Shown in pieces: positions 1 to 6,710 of a DNA stretch of 6,849 nt; within the stretch, counting starts at the first letter, position 1; every line of letters starts with the position of its first letter. Source of the DNA: Natronohydrobacter sp. GTDB taxonomy: Bacteria > Pseudomonadota > Alphaproteobacteria > Rhodobacterales > Rhodobacteraceae. The notes under the pieces are model-generated. The model was not told where the DNA came from. It saw only the letters and a list, made by a program, of their open reading frames with translations, and searched no databases. Position numbers and translations under genes: made by a program. The stretch lies in the NCBI GenBank assembly GCA_007117255.1, contig SKGU01000204.1, forward strand, positions 1 to 6,849, given 5' to 3'.

Positions 1-1841
1 CAGGGGCCGGTTTCGCGCTGGAAAACCGCATGGCCGCGACCCGGATTTTCAACGAGCCTTTCCCCAGAGCGCATGTGCACCGGATCGCAGGCTTTCTGCG
101 CAATTTCCGCGCCATGATGGAGCGGCTTGCAGGTGACGGGCAGCATATGGCCATCCTCACACCGGGGCCAAATAACGATACATATTACGAGCATACCTAT
201 ATCGCGCGCTATCTGGGGCTGATGCTGCTGGAAGGCGAGGATCTGATCGTCGAGAATGGTCAGACCATGGTGCGCACAGTGCGCGGGCTGGAACCGTTGG
301 GCCTTTTGTGGCGGCGTATTGATGATGAATTTGTTGATCCGCTGGAACTGAATGAATATTCGCAACTGGGCACACCGGGACTGTTGGGAGCATTGCGCCA
401 AAGCCGGTTGTCGCTGATCAATGAACCGGGGTCAGGTGTGCTGGAAACGCGTGCTTTCATGGCGTTTTACCCGCGCATTGCACGGCAGTTGCTGGGCGAA
501 CCTCTGAGACTGCCCAATATCGCGACCTGGTGGTGTGGACAGCCCAAAGAACGGGCGCATGTGCGCGCAAATGCCCGCAAGATGATCATTGGCGGTGCGC
601 TGGAAACGGGACTGCCTTTTGCCATAGGCGCAGATGCGGCCCTTGGGGGCGAATTTCGCAGCACCGCACCCGGCCCGATCGAAGACTGGATCGACAGCAA
701 CGGACGCGATCTGGTGGCGCAAGAGGCTGTCACCCTGTCCACAACGCCCGCCTGGTCAGAGGGACGACTGGTTCCCCGGCCCATGACAATCCGTATCTTT
801 GCCGCGCGCACACAGAACGGCTGGGCCTTCATGCCCGGTGGCTATGCGCGTATCGGCAAAAGCGGGGATGCCACCGCGCTGGCTATGCAATCGGGCGGGT
901 CGGTGGCTGATGTCTGGGTCATGGCGCAACATCCTGTCCCACCCGATACACTGGTCGCAAAGGCTGATTTCGAGCGCGCGCCCGACGGGCTTTTGCCTGC
1001 GCGTGCGGCCGACAACCTGTACTGGCTTGGACGCTACGTTGAACGCACCGAAGGCGCAATCCGCCTGCTGCGGGCCTATCATCTGCGGCTGGCCGAAACC
1101 GGCGATGCCGATGAGCCGCGGCTTCGGGCGCTGCGCGCCTATCTGTCCAGCATCGGCATTTCTCTTGATCGGCCTGTTCCAGATGCATTGCCCAGCTTGA
1201 TCGAGACCGCGCGCGCGACCGCCGCGCGGGTGCGCGACCGCTTTTCCCCCGATGGCTGGCAGGCGCTGAACGATCTGGCCAAGACGGCTGCACGCTTTGG
1301 CACTCTGGTGACAGAGGGCGACGACGCCGCGCGCGCCATGTCCGTTTTGTTGCGCAAGCTGTCGGGGTTTTCGGGTCTTGTGCATGAGAATATGTATCAC
1401 TTCCTCGGCTGGCGGTTTCTGTCGCTGGGCCGTGCGCAGGAACGTGCCGATGGCATGCTGTTGCAACTTCTTGCCTTTGCCGATCCGGGGGCCGTACCCG
1501 GTGCCTATGAAATCGCGATCGAGGTCGGCGACAGCCTGATGACGCATCAGCGCCGCTACCGTTTTGGCCCCTCGCGTGAAACCGTGCTGGACCTGCTGGC
1601 CCTTGACGCCGACAATCCGCGCGCCGTTCTTTATCAGTTGGCCGAGATGCGTTGCCATATCGCTGAACTGCCCCGCAACAGCGCTGCGGGGCGCATGAGC
1701 GATCTGGAAAAGCTGCTTCTGGAACTGGACACGGAATTGCGCGTCACTGACCCCAAGGCGCTGACAGATGTGCGGATGCAAGCCTTGCGCACCAGGCTTG
1801 CATCCGCGTTCGATCTTCTTTCTGCGCAGTATTTCAGGTAA
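1..1841 (+). CDS. Circularly permuted type-2 ATP-grasp / alpha-E (DUF403) fusion protein, 5' end missing
   Basis: The frame is already open at base 3 and reads GAGFALENR before the first Met codon at position 30. GxGxALENR is typical of the interior of circularly permuted ATP-grasp proteins (COG2308, DUF404/DUF407), so the true start lies left of the window and the ATG at 30 is internal. Counting from that Met, residues 1-305 hold the ATP-grasp part, with LTPGPNND near 43, LLWRRIDDEFVDPLEL near 92-107, NEPGSGVLE near 131-139 and LGEPLRLPNIATWWCG near 155-170. From about residue 321 (LLPARAADNLYWLGRYVERTE) to the C-terminus lies an all-helical alpha-E domain (DUF403, COG2307). The two are often separate neighbouring genes; here they are one polypeptide. 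ATP-grasp enzymes join a carboxylate to an amine through an acyl-phosphate, and this family is predicted, not proven, to make or attach peptides. The transglutaminase-like gene starts 4 bases downstream, which implies co-transcription. Family assignment is firm; the substrate is unknown. Confidence 0.92.
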   Translation, partial: GAGFALENRMAATRIFNEPFPRAHVHRIAGFLRNFRAMMERLAGDGQHMAILTPGPNNDTYYEHTYIARYLGLMLLEGEDLIVENGQTMVRTVRGLEPLGLLWRRIDDEFVDPLELNEYSQLGTPGLLGALRQSRLSLINEPGSGVLETRAFMAFYPRIARQLLGEPLRLPNIATWWCGQPKERAHVRANARKMIIGGALETGLPFAIGADAALGGEFRSTAPGPIEDWIDSNGRDLVAQEAVTLSTTPAWSEGRLVPRPMTIRIFAARTQNGWAFMPGGYARIGKSGDATALAMQSGGSVADVWVMAQHPVPPDTLVAKADFERAPDGLLPARAADNLYWLGRYVERTEGAIRLLRAYHLRLAETGDADEPRLRALRAYLSSIGISLDRPVPDALPSLIETARATAARVRDRFSPDGWQALNDLAKTAARFGTLVTEGDDAARAMSVLLRKLSGFSGLVHENMYHFLGWRFLSLGRAQERADGMLLQLLAFADPGAVPGAYEIAIEVGDSLMTHQRRYRFGPSRETVLDLLALDADNPRAVLYQLAEMRCHIAELPRNSAAGRMSDLEKLLLELDTELRVTDPKALTDVRMQALRTRLASAFDLLSAQYFR

Positions 1842-1845
1842 ACCC

Positions 1846-2727
1846 ATGCGCTATGATATCCGCCTCAGTCTGGAGCAAAGCTATAACGCTGCCTCGGATC
1901 ATGTGCGCAATCTGCTACGGCTCTTGCCCTCTGATGGCCCGAACCAGCGTGTGCTGCGCCGTTTGCTGAGCGTCACCCCTGCCCCCGATGAACGCCGTGA
2001 CGCGCAGGATTTTTTCGGCAACGCCACCACGCTTGTGGCATGGCACCGGCCTGTGACCGCGATTGCGTTTCACCTGTCAGTGCGTGCCGAACGCTGGGCC
2101 AGCCCATCCATGGATATTTCACCGCCACTGGCGCGGCTTGCATCCGAGGTTGCGGCAGCCGATTTCGCACCCATGTCGCCCTTGCAGTTTCGCAACCCCT
2201 CGCCGCGTATCCCGCCAGTGGCCGAAATTGCCGCTTTCGCCCGCACAATCTGTACGCCCGACATGAGCGCATATGAAGCGGTGGCGCATTTGGGACGTGC
2301 GCTGCATGATCGCATGACATTCGATTCAACCGCCACCGAAGTCACCACCCCTCCCGCAGAAGCCTTTGCTGCCGGGCGCGGGGTCTGTCAGGATTTCGCG
2401 CAGATCATGGTGTGCGGATTACGCGCTCTGGGCATACCGGCGGGCTATGTTTCGGGGTTCATCCGCACAACGCCGCCGCCGGGCCAGAAGCGTCTGGAAG
2501 GTGTCGATGCGATGCATGGCTGGGTCATGGCCTGGTGCGGGCAAGCGCAGGGCTGGGTCGAGTATGACCCCACCAACGCACAATGGGCAGGCGAGGATTA
2601 TATCACGGTTGCCATCGGACGCGATTATTCAGATGCCGCGCCCGTCAGGGGGTCAGTGCGCACATCAGGCCGCCAACAGACCAGCCATGCAGTTGATATG
2701 GTCGCGCTGCACGCTCAGACCCAATAA
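1846..2727 (+). CDS. Transglutaminase-like cysteine peptidase, 293 aa
   Basis: The N-terminal 85 or so residues (MRYDIRLSLEQSYN...) match the beta-rich N-terminal domain (bact_transglu_N) that precedes the papain-like core in bacterial transglutaminase-family proteins. The catalytic triad is intact: Cys181 in GRGVCQDFAQ, His224 in DAMHGWV and Asp241 in YDPTN. No signal peptide or membrane segment is visible, so it is probably cytoplasmic. I chose the ATG at 1846 because MRYDI is the expected N-terminus, it lies 4 bases after the preceding stop, and a weak AGGT sits about 7 bases upstream. An in-frame start at 1768 would overlap the upstream gene and add 26 residues unlike the family. The family acts as peptidases or amide-bond transferases. 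Beside an ATP-grasp/alpha-E protein it is predicted to cleave or transfer the peptide that the ligase makes. The last 30 or so residues are polar and look disordered. Confidence 0.93.
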   Translation: MRYDIRLSLEQSYNAASDHVRNLLRLLPSDGPNQRVLRRLLSVTPAPDERRDAQDFFGNATTLVAWHRPVTAIAFHLSVRAERWASPSMDISPPLARLASEVAAADFAPMSPLQFRNPSPRIPPVAEIAAFARTICTPDMSAYEAVAHLGRALHDRMTFDSTATEVTTPPAEAFAAGRGVCQDFAQIMVCGLRALGIPAGYVSGFIRTTPPPGQKRLEGVDAMHGWVMAWCGQAQGWVEYDPTNAQWAGEDYITVAIGRDYSDAAPVRGSVRTSGRQQTSHAVDMVALHAQTQ

Positions 2728-2743
2728 GACCATTCGCTGCAAA

Positions 2744-2771
2744 CTGACCCATTCCAAAATATCGATATATG
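2744..2771 (+). promoter_or_regulatory. Possible sigma-70 promoter for the MBL-fold gene, with a 10-bp palindrome
   Basis: The 100 bases between the transglutaminase stop and the next gene contain an AT-rich island that stands out from the GC-rich surroundings. CTGACC (2744-2749) and TATATG (2766-2771) are 16 bases apart and could be -35 and -10 boxes. The perfect palindrome ATATCGATAT (2759-2768) overlaps the proposed -10 and could be an operator or simply part of the AT-rich box. The assignment is by eye from consensus matching, with no transcript evidence. Confidence 0.3.
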
Positions 2772-2812
2772 TGCGACAGGTTTTCAAAGGTCGCCTTGTC
2801 GACCCTATTTCC

Positions 2813-2821
2813 GGGGAGGAG
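2813..2821 (+). promoter_or_regulatory. Strong Shine-Dalgarno site fixing the MBL-fold gene start
   Basis: GGGGAGGAG lies 6 bases before the ATG at 2828. It is the best ribosome binding site in the window. It decides the start, because the reading frame stays open far upstream (to 2366) and could otherwise give a falsely long protein overlapping the transglutaminase gene. The ATG at 2828 is also followed directly by a signal peptide. Confidence 0.8.
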
Positions 2822-2827
2822 ACCCTG

Positions 2828-3742
2828 ATGACCGCACTGTTCCGCGCCAGCCTGCTGGCCTTTGTCCTGCCGCTAGCCGCACAGGCGGAGACCCTGCAAA
2901 TCCAGCCTGTCACTGACACTGTCTGGGCCATCGTCGGGCCATTGGAACAGCGCAACCCTGAAAACCTTGGCAACAACGCCACATTCGGGCTGGTGGTGAC
3001 AGATGCCGGCGCGGTTCTCGTGGATCCAGGCGGATCATGGCAGGGCGCGGAAATGTTGCATGACACCATCCGTACCATCACGGACCCCCCTGTGACGCAT
3101 GTTATCAATACGGGCGGGCAGGATCACCGCTGGCTGGGCAATGGCTACTGGCAAGCACAAGGCGCGATTGTGATTGCATCCTCGGCGGCAGTGGCCGACC
3201 AGCAAGCGCGCGGCTCGATGCAGCTAACGGGTCTGTCAGAACTGATCGGCGACGGGCTGGCAGGCACCGAAGCCCGCACTGCCGATATCACATTCGAGAC
3301 TGATTACACGTTGGAGCACGGCGGTATCAGCTTCGTGATCATGCATCGCGGACAGGCTCATACACCGGGCGACAGCTTCGTCTGGCTGGCCAGTGCTGAC
3401 ACCATGTTCACTGGCGATATCGTCTATGTCGAAAGGCTTTTGGGCAATGGCAGCCAGTCCGATGCAGCAAGTTGGATCACCGCATTCGACGCGATGGCCG
3501 CATTCAACCCGGCCCATATCGTGCCCGGTCACGGCGGCGTCACTGATATGGCGACTGCGCGCGCCGACACATATGACTATCTCGTCAATCTGCGCAACCA
3601 GATCGGCGCGTTAATTGACGAGGGCGGCAGCATCATGGATGCACCTGGCATTGACCAATCCGAATGGGCGCATCTGACCGAATTCGAAAGCCTTGCCGGG
3701 CGTAATGCACAAACGGCTTATGAACAGATGGAATGGGAATGA
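2828..3742 (+). CDS. Exported metallo-beta-lactamase-fold hydrolase with atypical metal motif, 304 aa
   Basis: Residues 1-20 form a Sec-type signal peptide (MTALFRASLLAFVLPLAAQA, likely cut before ETL), so the product should be periplasmic. The mature part follows the MBL fold: LGNNATFGLVVTDAGAVLVDPGG (47-69) is the first beta-sandwich strands, His178 sits in AHTPGD, Asp197 in MFTGD and His235 in VPGHGG. These match the later metal ligands of the superfamily. The main motif is unusual: where HxHxDH is expected, the sequence reads T95-G-G-Q-D99-H100, so both leading histidines are gone while Asp-His is kept. The overall layout resembles the SoxH/quinoprotein-relay type of exported MBL proteins, but I cannot name a substrate. 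It has its own ribosome binding site and probable promoter, so it need not belong to the upstream operon. MBL fold is firm; hydrolase activity is uncertain because of the altered metal site. Confidence 0.9.
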   Translation: MTALFRASLLAFVLPLAAQAETLQIQPVTDTVWAIVGPLEQRNPENLGNNATFGLVVTDAGAVLVDPGGSWQGAEMLHDTIRTITDPPVTHVINTGGQDHRWLGNGYWQAQGAIVIASSAAVADQQARGSMQLTGLSELIGDGLAGTEARTADITFETDYTLEHGGISFVIMHRGQAHTPGDSFVWLASADTMFTGDIVYVERLLGNGSQSDAASWITAFDAMAAFNPAHIVPGHGGVTDMATARADTYDYLVNLRNQIGALIDEGGSIMDAPGIDQSEWAHLTEFESLAGRNAQTAYEQMEWE

Positions 3743-3876
3743 CGCGGCGCGTTGGGCCTGGGTGCCAAAATTTACTGCCCATCAGAGTCGAACGCGCCTG
3801 ATCGAAATGATCTTGCCTTTGCGCGATGGGAGAACCAGAAGGGTAGCGCCGAAACTTGGGGCGGTCTCTGGAAAAG
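3743..3876. other. Intergenic stretch before the Kdo kinase gene
   Basis: These 134 bases between the MBL-fold stop and the Kdo kinase gene hold no convincing gene, terminator or promoter that I can identify. Short frames run through on both strands, including a 41-codon minus-strand frame (3782-3907) that starts inside the kinase gene. None has a recognisable motif or good ribosome binding site. Confidence 0.5.
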
Positions 3877-4599
3877 ATGGATACGCCGATGACTGAGGCT
3901 CGGACATTCGCAGGACAGGTGATCTTGTATGATCCCCACATCCTGCCGCAGATAAATCCCCGCATCTTCGATTTGCAATGGCTGCGCCGTCAGCGGCATC
4001 TGACGGGCAGCGCGCCCGGTCGCGGGCAGGCGCAGTTTTTGCGCATCATGGGGCATGATCTGGTGCTGCGCCCCTACCGTCGGGGTGGATTGATCGGCCG
4101 GATCAGCACAAAACTTTACCTGCGCCTTGGGGCCGAACGCAGCCGCGCCTTTCGCGAATTCAGGCTGCTGGACTGGATGCACTCAAACGGCCTTGCCGTG
4201 CCGCGCCCGGTCGCAGCGCGCTATGCCACTGTGGGGCTGTTTTACCGCGCTGATCTGATCACTGAGCGCATTCCGGGCGCGCGACCCCTTGCTGATCTGC
4301 TGCACAATGCGGCGATACCGGGCGACATCTGGGGCCAGATCGGGAAATCGATAGGACAAATGCATGCATTCGGGGTGGATCACACTGATCTGAACTGCCG
4401 CAATATCCTGCTGGATGCACAGCACAAGGTCTGGCTGATCGACTTCGACAAATGCCGCAAGCGCGCAAGCGGCGCATGGAAAGACGGCAATCTAGCACGG
4501 CTCAGACGCTCACTGGACAAGGAAACAACCGCGCGGCCAAACCTGCACTGGACTGATGCTGACTGGTCCAGCTTGCTGAATGCCTATCAGACCGCATAG
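3877..4599 (+). CDS. kdkA: 3-deoxy-D-manno-octulosonic acid (Kdo) kinase, KdkA/WaaP family, 240 aa
   Basis: The product resembles KdkA, which phosphorylates Kdo on the lipid A precursor at the cytoplasmic face of the inner membrane. Numbered from the ATG at 3877, it shows TGSAPGRGQAQFL (43-55, nucleotide-loop region), LRPYRRGGLIGRI (64-76, characteristic of the family), SRAFREFRLLDWM (89-101), the catalytic loop HTDLNCRNILLD (169-180; Asp171 as probable base, Asn176 as metal ligand) and IDFDKCR (188-194, the DFG-equivalent Asp189). This is the protein-kinase-like fold of Pfam Kdo/WaaP. The length is normal. The start is uncertain: ATG 3877, ATG 3889 (4 residues shorter, length nearer to other KdkA proteins) and TTG 3856 are all in frame, with only weak SD-like sequence (GGAAAAG at 3870-3876). 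No waaA or lpxK is visible nearby. Other WaaP-like kinases are possible, but the RRGG and HTDLN motifs favour KdkA. Confidence 0.88.
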   Translation: MDTPMTEARTFAGQVILYDPHILPQINPRIFDLQWLRRQRHLTGSAPGRGQAQFLRIMGHDLVLRPYRRGGLIGRISTKLYLRLGAERSRAFREFRLLDWMHSNGLAVPRPVAARYATVGLFYRADLITERIPGARPLADLLHNAAIPGDIWGQIGKSIGQMHAFGVDHTDLNCRNILLDAQHKVWLIDFDKCRKRASGAWKDGNLARLRRSLDKETTARPNLHWTDADWSSLLNAYQTA

Positions 4600-4815
4600 G
4601 CAGCAGCACTGACCTGCGGCACCCGCGATGGATACGCCCTGACAATTCTGCCCTTTCCGACCTGGTGCAGCCACGATAGCAGCTTGCATGGCTCGTTCAG
4701 CCTGGCATGTGACGGCAGGTTATTGCGCTTGATCACATCGAAGCGTTCAGCGATGCTGGCGCAGCTTAAGCGCTTCGCGACCAAAGGCGGTTCGTCGTCA
4801 AGAGCAGGAGATGGA
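4587..4815 (-). pseudogene. Possible 3' remnant of an unidentified reverse-strand gene
   Basis: The 216 bases between the Kdo kinase stop and the sulfotransferase start hold no forward gene. On the minus strand they are one open frame of roughly 70 codons ending in TGA at 4587-4589, inside the last codons of kdkA. The conceptual peptide (around AERFDVIKRNNLP and LLSWLHQVGKGRIVRAYPS) has a protein-like composition and G/C-rich third positions like the resident genes. Beyond 4815 the frame continues only antisense to the sulfotransferase gene, where the composition looks like a shadow. It could be the tail of a gene whose front was replaced when the sulfotransferase gene arrived, or chance. I do not recognise the family. 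Confidence 0.25.
4806..4810 (+). promoter_or_regulatory. Shine-Dalgarno site fixing the sulfotransferase start
   Basis: AGGAG ends 5 bases before the ATG at 4816. The frame is open upstream to an ATG at 4684, but only the 4816 start has a good ribosome binding site. It also places the PAPS-binding loop at residues 8-16, as expected for the family. Confidence 0.7.
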
Positions 4816-5577
4816 ATGAAAGGTGTCTTGATTCTGACTGAAGGCAGATCCGGGTCCAACTGGCTTGGCTCCTTGACCTCGAAGACCGCCTTGATGGGAA
4901 AGAGCGAGGAATGGCTGAGCAGTAGCAATGTCAGAAAGGGCACGAAAACCAGAAGTACGGTCGAATACCTTGATGACGTTGTAAATCTGGCGGCGACCGA
5001 AAACGATTTCTTCTCGATCAAGGTCTTCCCGAAGCACCTTCATCGCTTTCAAAGGAGGGCCAATATTGATGCTGTCAAATACCTGTATGACAAGCATGAT
5101 GTCAGGCTGATCCGGCTGATCCGCAAGGACACATTCCGTCAGGCGCTGTCCTATGGGCGCGGGTTGCAAACCAGACAATGGACAAGCTCAAAGTCAGCGA
5201 AGCGAGAAGCCCACTATGATTTCAAGCTTTTTTGCAGCTGTTTTTTCCTGATCAGGCAAAGCTATGCGTTCTGGGACGCCTATATACAGTTTCGAGGCTG
5301 GCCATGCGAAGTGATGTATTATGAAGATATGGTCAAAGACCCGACGCCCTATGTCAAATACGTTGCAGAGCATGCGAATGTCGAGATGCCGGACATTCCG
5401 CAATCCTCTCTGGAGATACAGCGCGATGATCTGACAGAGGAGTGGTTGAAGCGTTTCAAGGAACAAATAGCATCAGACCATACAGCTCTGAGCCTGCCGA
5501 ATGGTCCTTTCCCAAGGACTGGCCTGAACTTCGCCAGGTTTATGGCCGCGCGGCCTTTGAAATATGAAAAGCTCTGA
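4816..5577 (+). CDS. Stf0-family sulfotransferase, 253 aa
   Basis: The product matches the Stf0 family (type member: mycobacterial trehalose 2-sulfotransferase), which transfers sulfate from PAPS to a sugar hydroxyl. Visible features in order: the 5'-phosphosulfate loop TEGRSGSNWL (8-17; R11-S-G-S14); GKSEEWL (28-34), whose Glu32 lines up with the proposed catalytic Glu of the PQEFF motif; FFSIKVFPKHLHRF (65-78), matching the GGKL segment; the 3'-phosphate-binding region LIRLIRKDTFRQALSY (98-113; R103, D105, S112) followed by the family-typical LQTRQW; YYEDMVKDP (168-176); and the C-terminal LEIQRDDLTEEWLKRF (199-214), resembling the ERQ...DEW segment of the family. Length is normal. No signal peptide. 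Hand counts on four 60-base lines gave 42, 47, 55 and 58% GC, against 65% for a kdkA line, suggesting acquisition by transfer. The acceptor is unknown; the neighbours suggest an envelope or surface glycan. Confidence 0.9.
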   Translation: MKGVLILTEGRSGSNWLGSLTSKTALMGKSEEWLSSSNVRKGTKTRSTVEYLDDVVNLAATENDFFSIKVFPKHLHRFQRRANIDAVKYLYDKHDVRLIRLIRKDTFRQALSYGRGLQTRQWTSSKSAKREAHYDFKLFCSCFFLIRQSYAFWDAYIQFRGWPCEVMYYEDMVKDPTPYVKYVAEHANVEMPDIPQSSLEIQRDDLTEEWLKRFKEQIASDHTALSLPNGPFPRTGLNFARFMAARPLKYEKL

Positions 5578-5613
5578 TCACTTCATTCTGATCAATCTCG
5601 CACATTCGTCAGC

Positions 5614-6567
5614 TTATTGCGCAGACTCCAGCCAATTGCGCCAACCCGGCGCGGTTGCGTCCAGCGCCTCAACCAGCGTGTCCTGCGGGAAAGCCTCCCC
5701 TAGCGCCTGATCACGCGCAATCGCCAGCCTTTCCTTACCATCCAACATGGCGCGCAGGCGCTGCAACGGCCCTGGAACAAGCGCTTTGCGCGCAGTATCC
5801 AGCCCCCAGAGCGCCCCTGATCGCAACCGCGCCAGCCTGCGCAGATAGCGCGAGTTCGGGTTTTCGGCGAGATCGTAATTGGCGAATCCACCCCCTGTCT
5901 TGAGAAGTTTCAGATGCCAATAGTGCCAACCCGCGAAATGCCGGGGGAAATCACCACGCGCAAACCGTTCGAATCGCGGATCATGGGCGAAGCGCGTCTG
6001 TTCTGTCACCCGGAAATAGCCGATATCGCCCTTGCCCGACACGGCCAGGGCCGCTGGTACATGCAACGCACCCTGCTCGTCGCGCACCAGATTAAGGCCG
6101 GAAAAACAATGCATCACACTGTCATCCGCGCGACCCGCCCGGATATCGCCCACCATGCGCGCCACAGCATCAGGGATCGCCAGATGATCGTCATCCAGCT
6201 TGACCGCCCATTGATGCCGCGTCGCGGCCAGCGCGAAATTGGAATATGTGACCATGGAGGCGGGCGCATCACCGGGTGTTTTCGCATGACCGTCGCTGCC
6301 GGGCGGCGAGACATGCGGCAGGTAATGAAACACCCGCAGCTTGGGGCCAAATTCCTGCGCCAGCCGCGCAAGAATTTCCGGGGTCGCATCCGTGCATTGA
6401 TTATGCACGGCCACGATCTCATCATAAAACGCGATATGCGTGCGGATCGAGGCTTCCAGAAAATCCGCGCCGTTGCGGATGCGCATGAAGGCCGACACCC
6501 CCGGCAACCGCTGCGCAGGCGCAAGCATATGGGGCGCGAACTGAAAGCTTTCGATGGTCTGGGTCAT
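5614..6567 (-). CDS. Family-2-type glycosyltransferase (GT-A fold), 317 aa
   Basis: The N-terminal half has the GT-A layout: GVSAFMRIRNGADFLEASI (23-41) is the first strand and helix, FYDEIVAVHNQCTDATPEIL (48-66) includes the nucleotide-binding D of CTDAT, and VKLDDDHLAI (122-131) carries the DxD metal/nucleotide-sugar motif (Asp125-Asp127). The C-terminal half (AGWHYWHLKL at 212-221, then basic helices) probably forms the acceptor side and is less conserved. There is no membrane segment or signal peptide, so it acts in the cytoplasm or on the inner membrane face. The start at 6567 is supported by the motif at residue 23 and a weak GGGA 5 bases upstream. It converges on the sulfotransferase gene with 36 bases between the stop codons and is divergent from whatever lies to its right. 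Donor and acceptor sugars cannot be told from sequence; an LPS, capsule or exopolysaccharide role is inferred from the Kdo kinase and sulfotransferase nearby. Confidence 0.9.
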   Translation of the reverse strand: MTQTIESFQFAPHMLAPAQRLPGVSAFMRIRNGADFLEASIRTHIAFYDEIVAVHNQCTDATPEILARLAQEFGPKLRVFHYLPHVSPPGSDGHAKTPGDAPASMVTYSNFALAATRHQWAVKLDDDHLAIPDAVARMVGDIRAGRADDSVMHCFSGLNLVRDEQGALHVPAALAVSGKGDIGYFRVTEQTRFAHDPRFERFARGDFPRHFAGWHYWHLKLLKTGGGFANYDLAENPNSRYLRRLARLRSGALWGLDTARKALVPGPLQRLRAMLDGKERLAIARDQALGEAFPQDTLVEALDATAPGWRNWLESAQ

Positions 6568-6660
6568 GGTGGTCCCAGTGTTGACAACGCGGCTTCAGTG
6601 CTAGCTGCCGCGCATCACCGGGTCAACGGCGGTGTTGTGCGCAGAGGTCAGCGCGCGCTC

Positions 6661-6690
6661 TTGCTCAGGCAGGCGTCCCGGCATTATAGA
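6661..6690 (+). promoter_or_regulatory. Possible promoter in the region right of the glycosyltransferase gene
   Basis: TTGCTC (6661-6666) and TATAGA (6685-6690), 18 bases apart, could drive transcription rightwards. The same AT-rich patch read on the minus strand gives a perfect TATAAT (6683-6688) pointing toward the glycosyltransferase gene, though I find no good -35 for it at normal spacing. A second weak minus-strand candidate, TTGACC-N17-TAGCAC, lies nearer that gene (about 6600-6630). The 143-base gap holds nothing else I can name. Confidence 0.3.
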
Positions 6691-6710
6691 GGGGCCAGCG
6701 CGCGAGTGAG

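Noticed and set aside
756..1847. Long minus-strand frame (363 codons) antisense to the ATP-grasp/alpha-E gene
   Set aside because: Its translation has shadow-like composition with no recognisable motif, and the plus strand encodes two well-known domains over the same bases.
2366..2827. Upstream extension of the MBL-fold frame to a start at 2366
   Set aside because: It overlaps the transglutaminase gene in another frame, and the signal peptide and GGGGAGGAG site place the start at 2828.
3782..3907. Minus-strand 41-codon frame over the gap before kdkA and its 5' end
   Set aside because: No recognised family, no clear ribosome binding site, and it overlaps the kdkA start; a frame this short is expected by chance.
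3876..4638. 12-base direct repeat GATGGATACGCC at 3876-3887 and 4627-4638, flanking kdkA
   Set aside because: About one 12-base repeat is expected by chance in a window this size, and similarity does not extend beyond it; no transposon ends are seen.
5575..5594. TGATCA-N8-TGATCA hairpin between the convergent sulfotransferase and glycosyltransferase genes
   Set aside because: The stem is only 6 pairs, not GC-rich, and has no T-tract, so it is too weak to call a terminator, though the position would suit one.
6649..6704. Direct repeat CAGCGCGCG at 6649-6657 and 6696-6704
   Set aside because: A short, low-complexity GC-alternating repeat is common in such GC-rich DNA.
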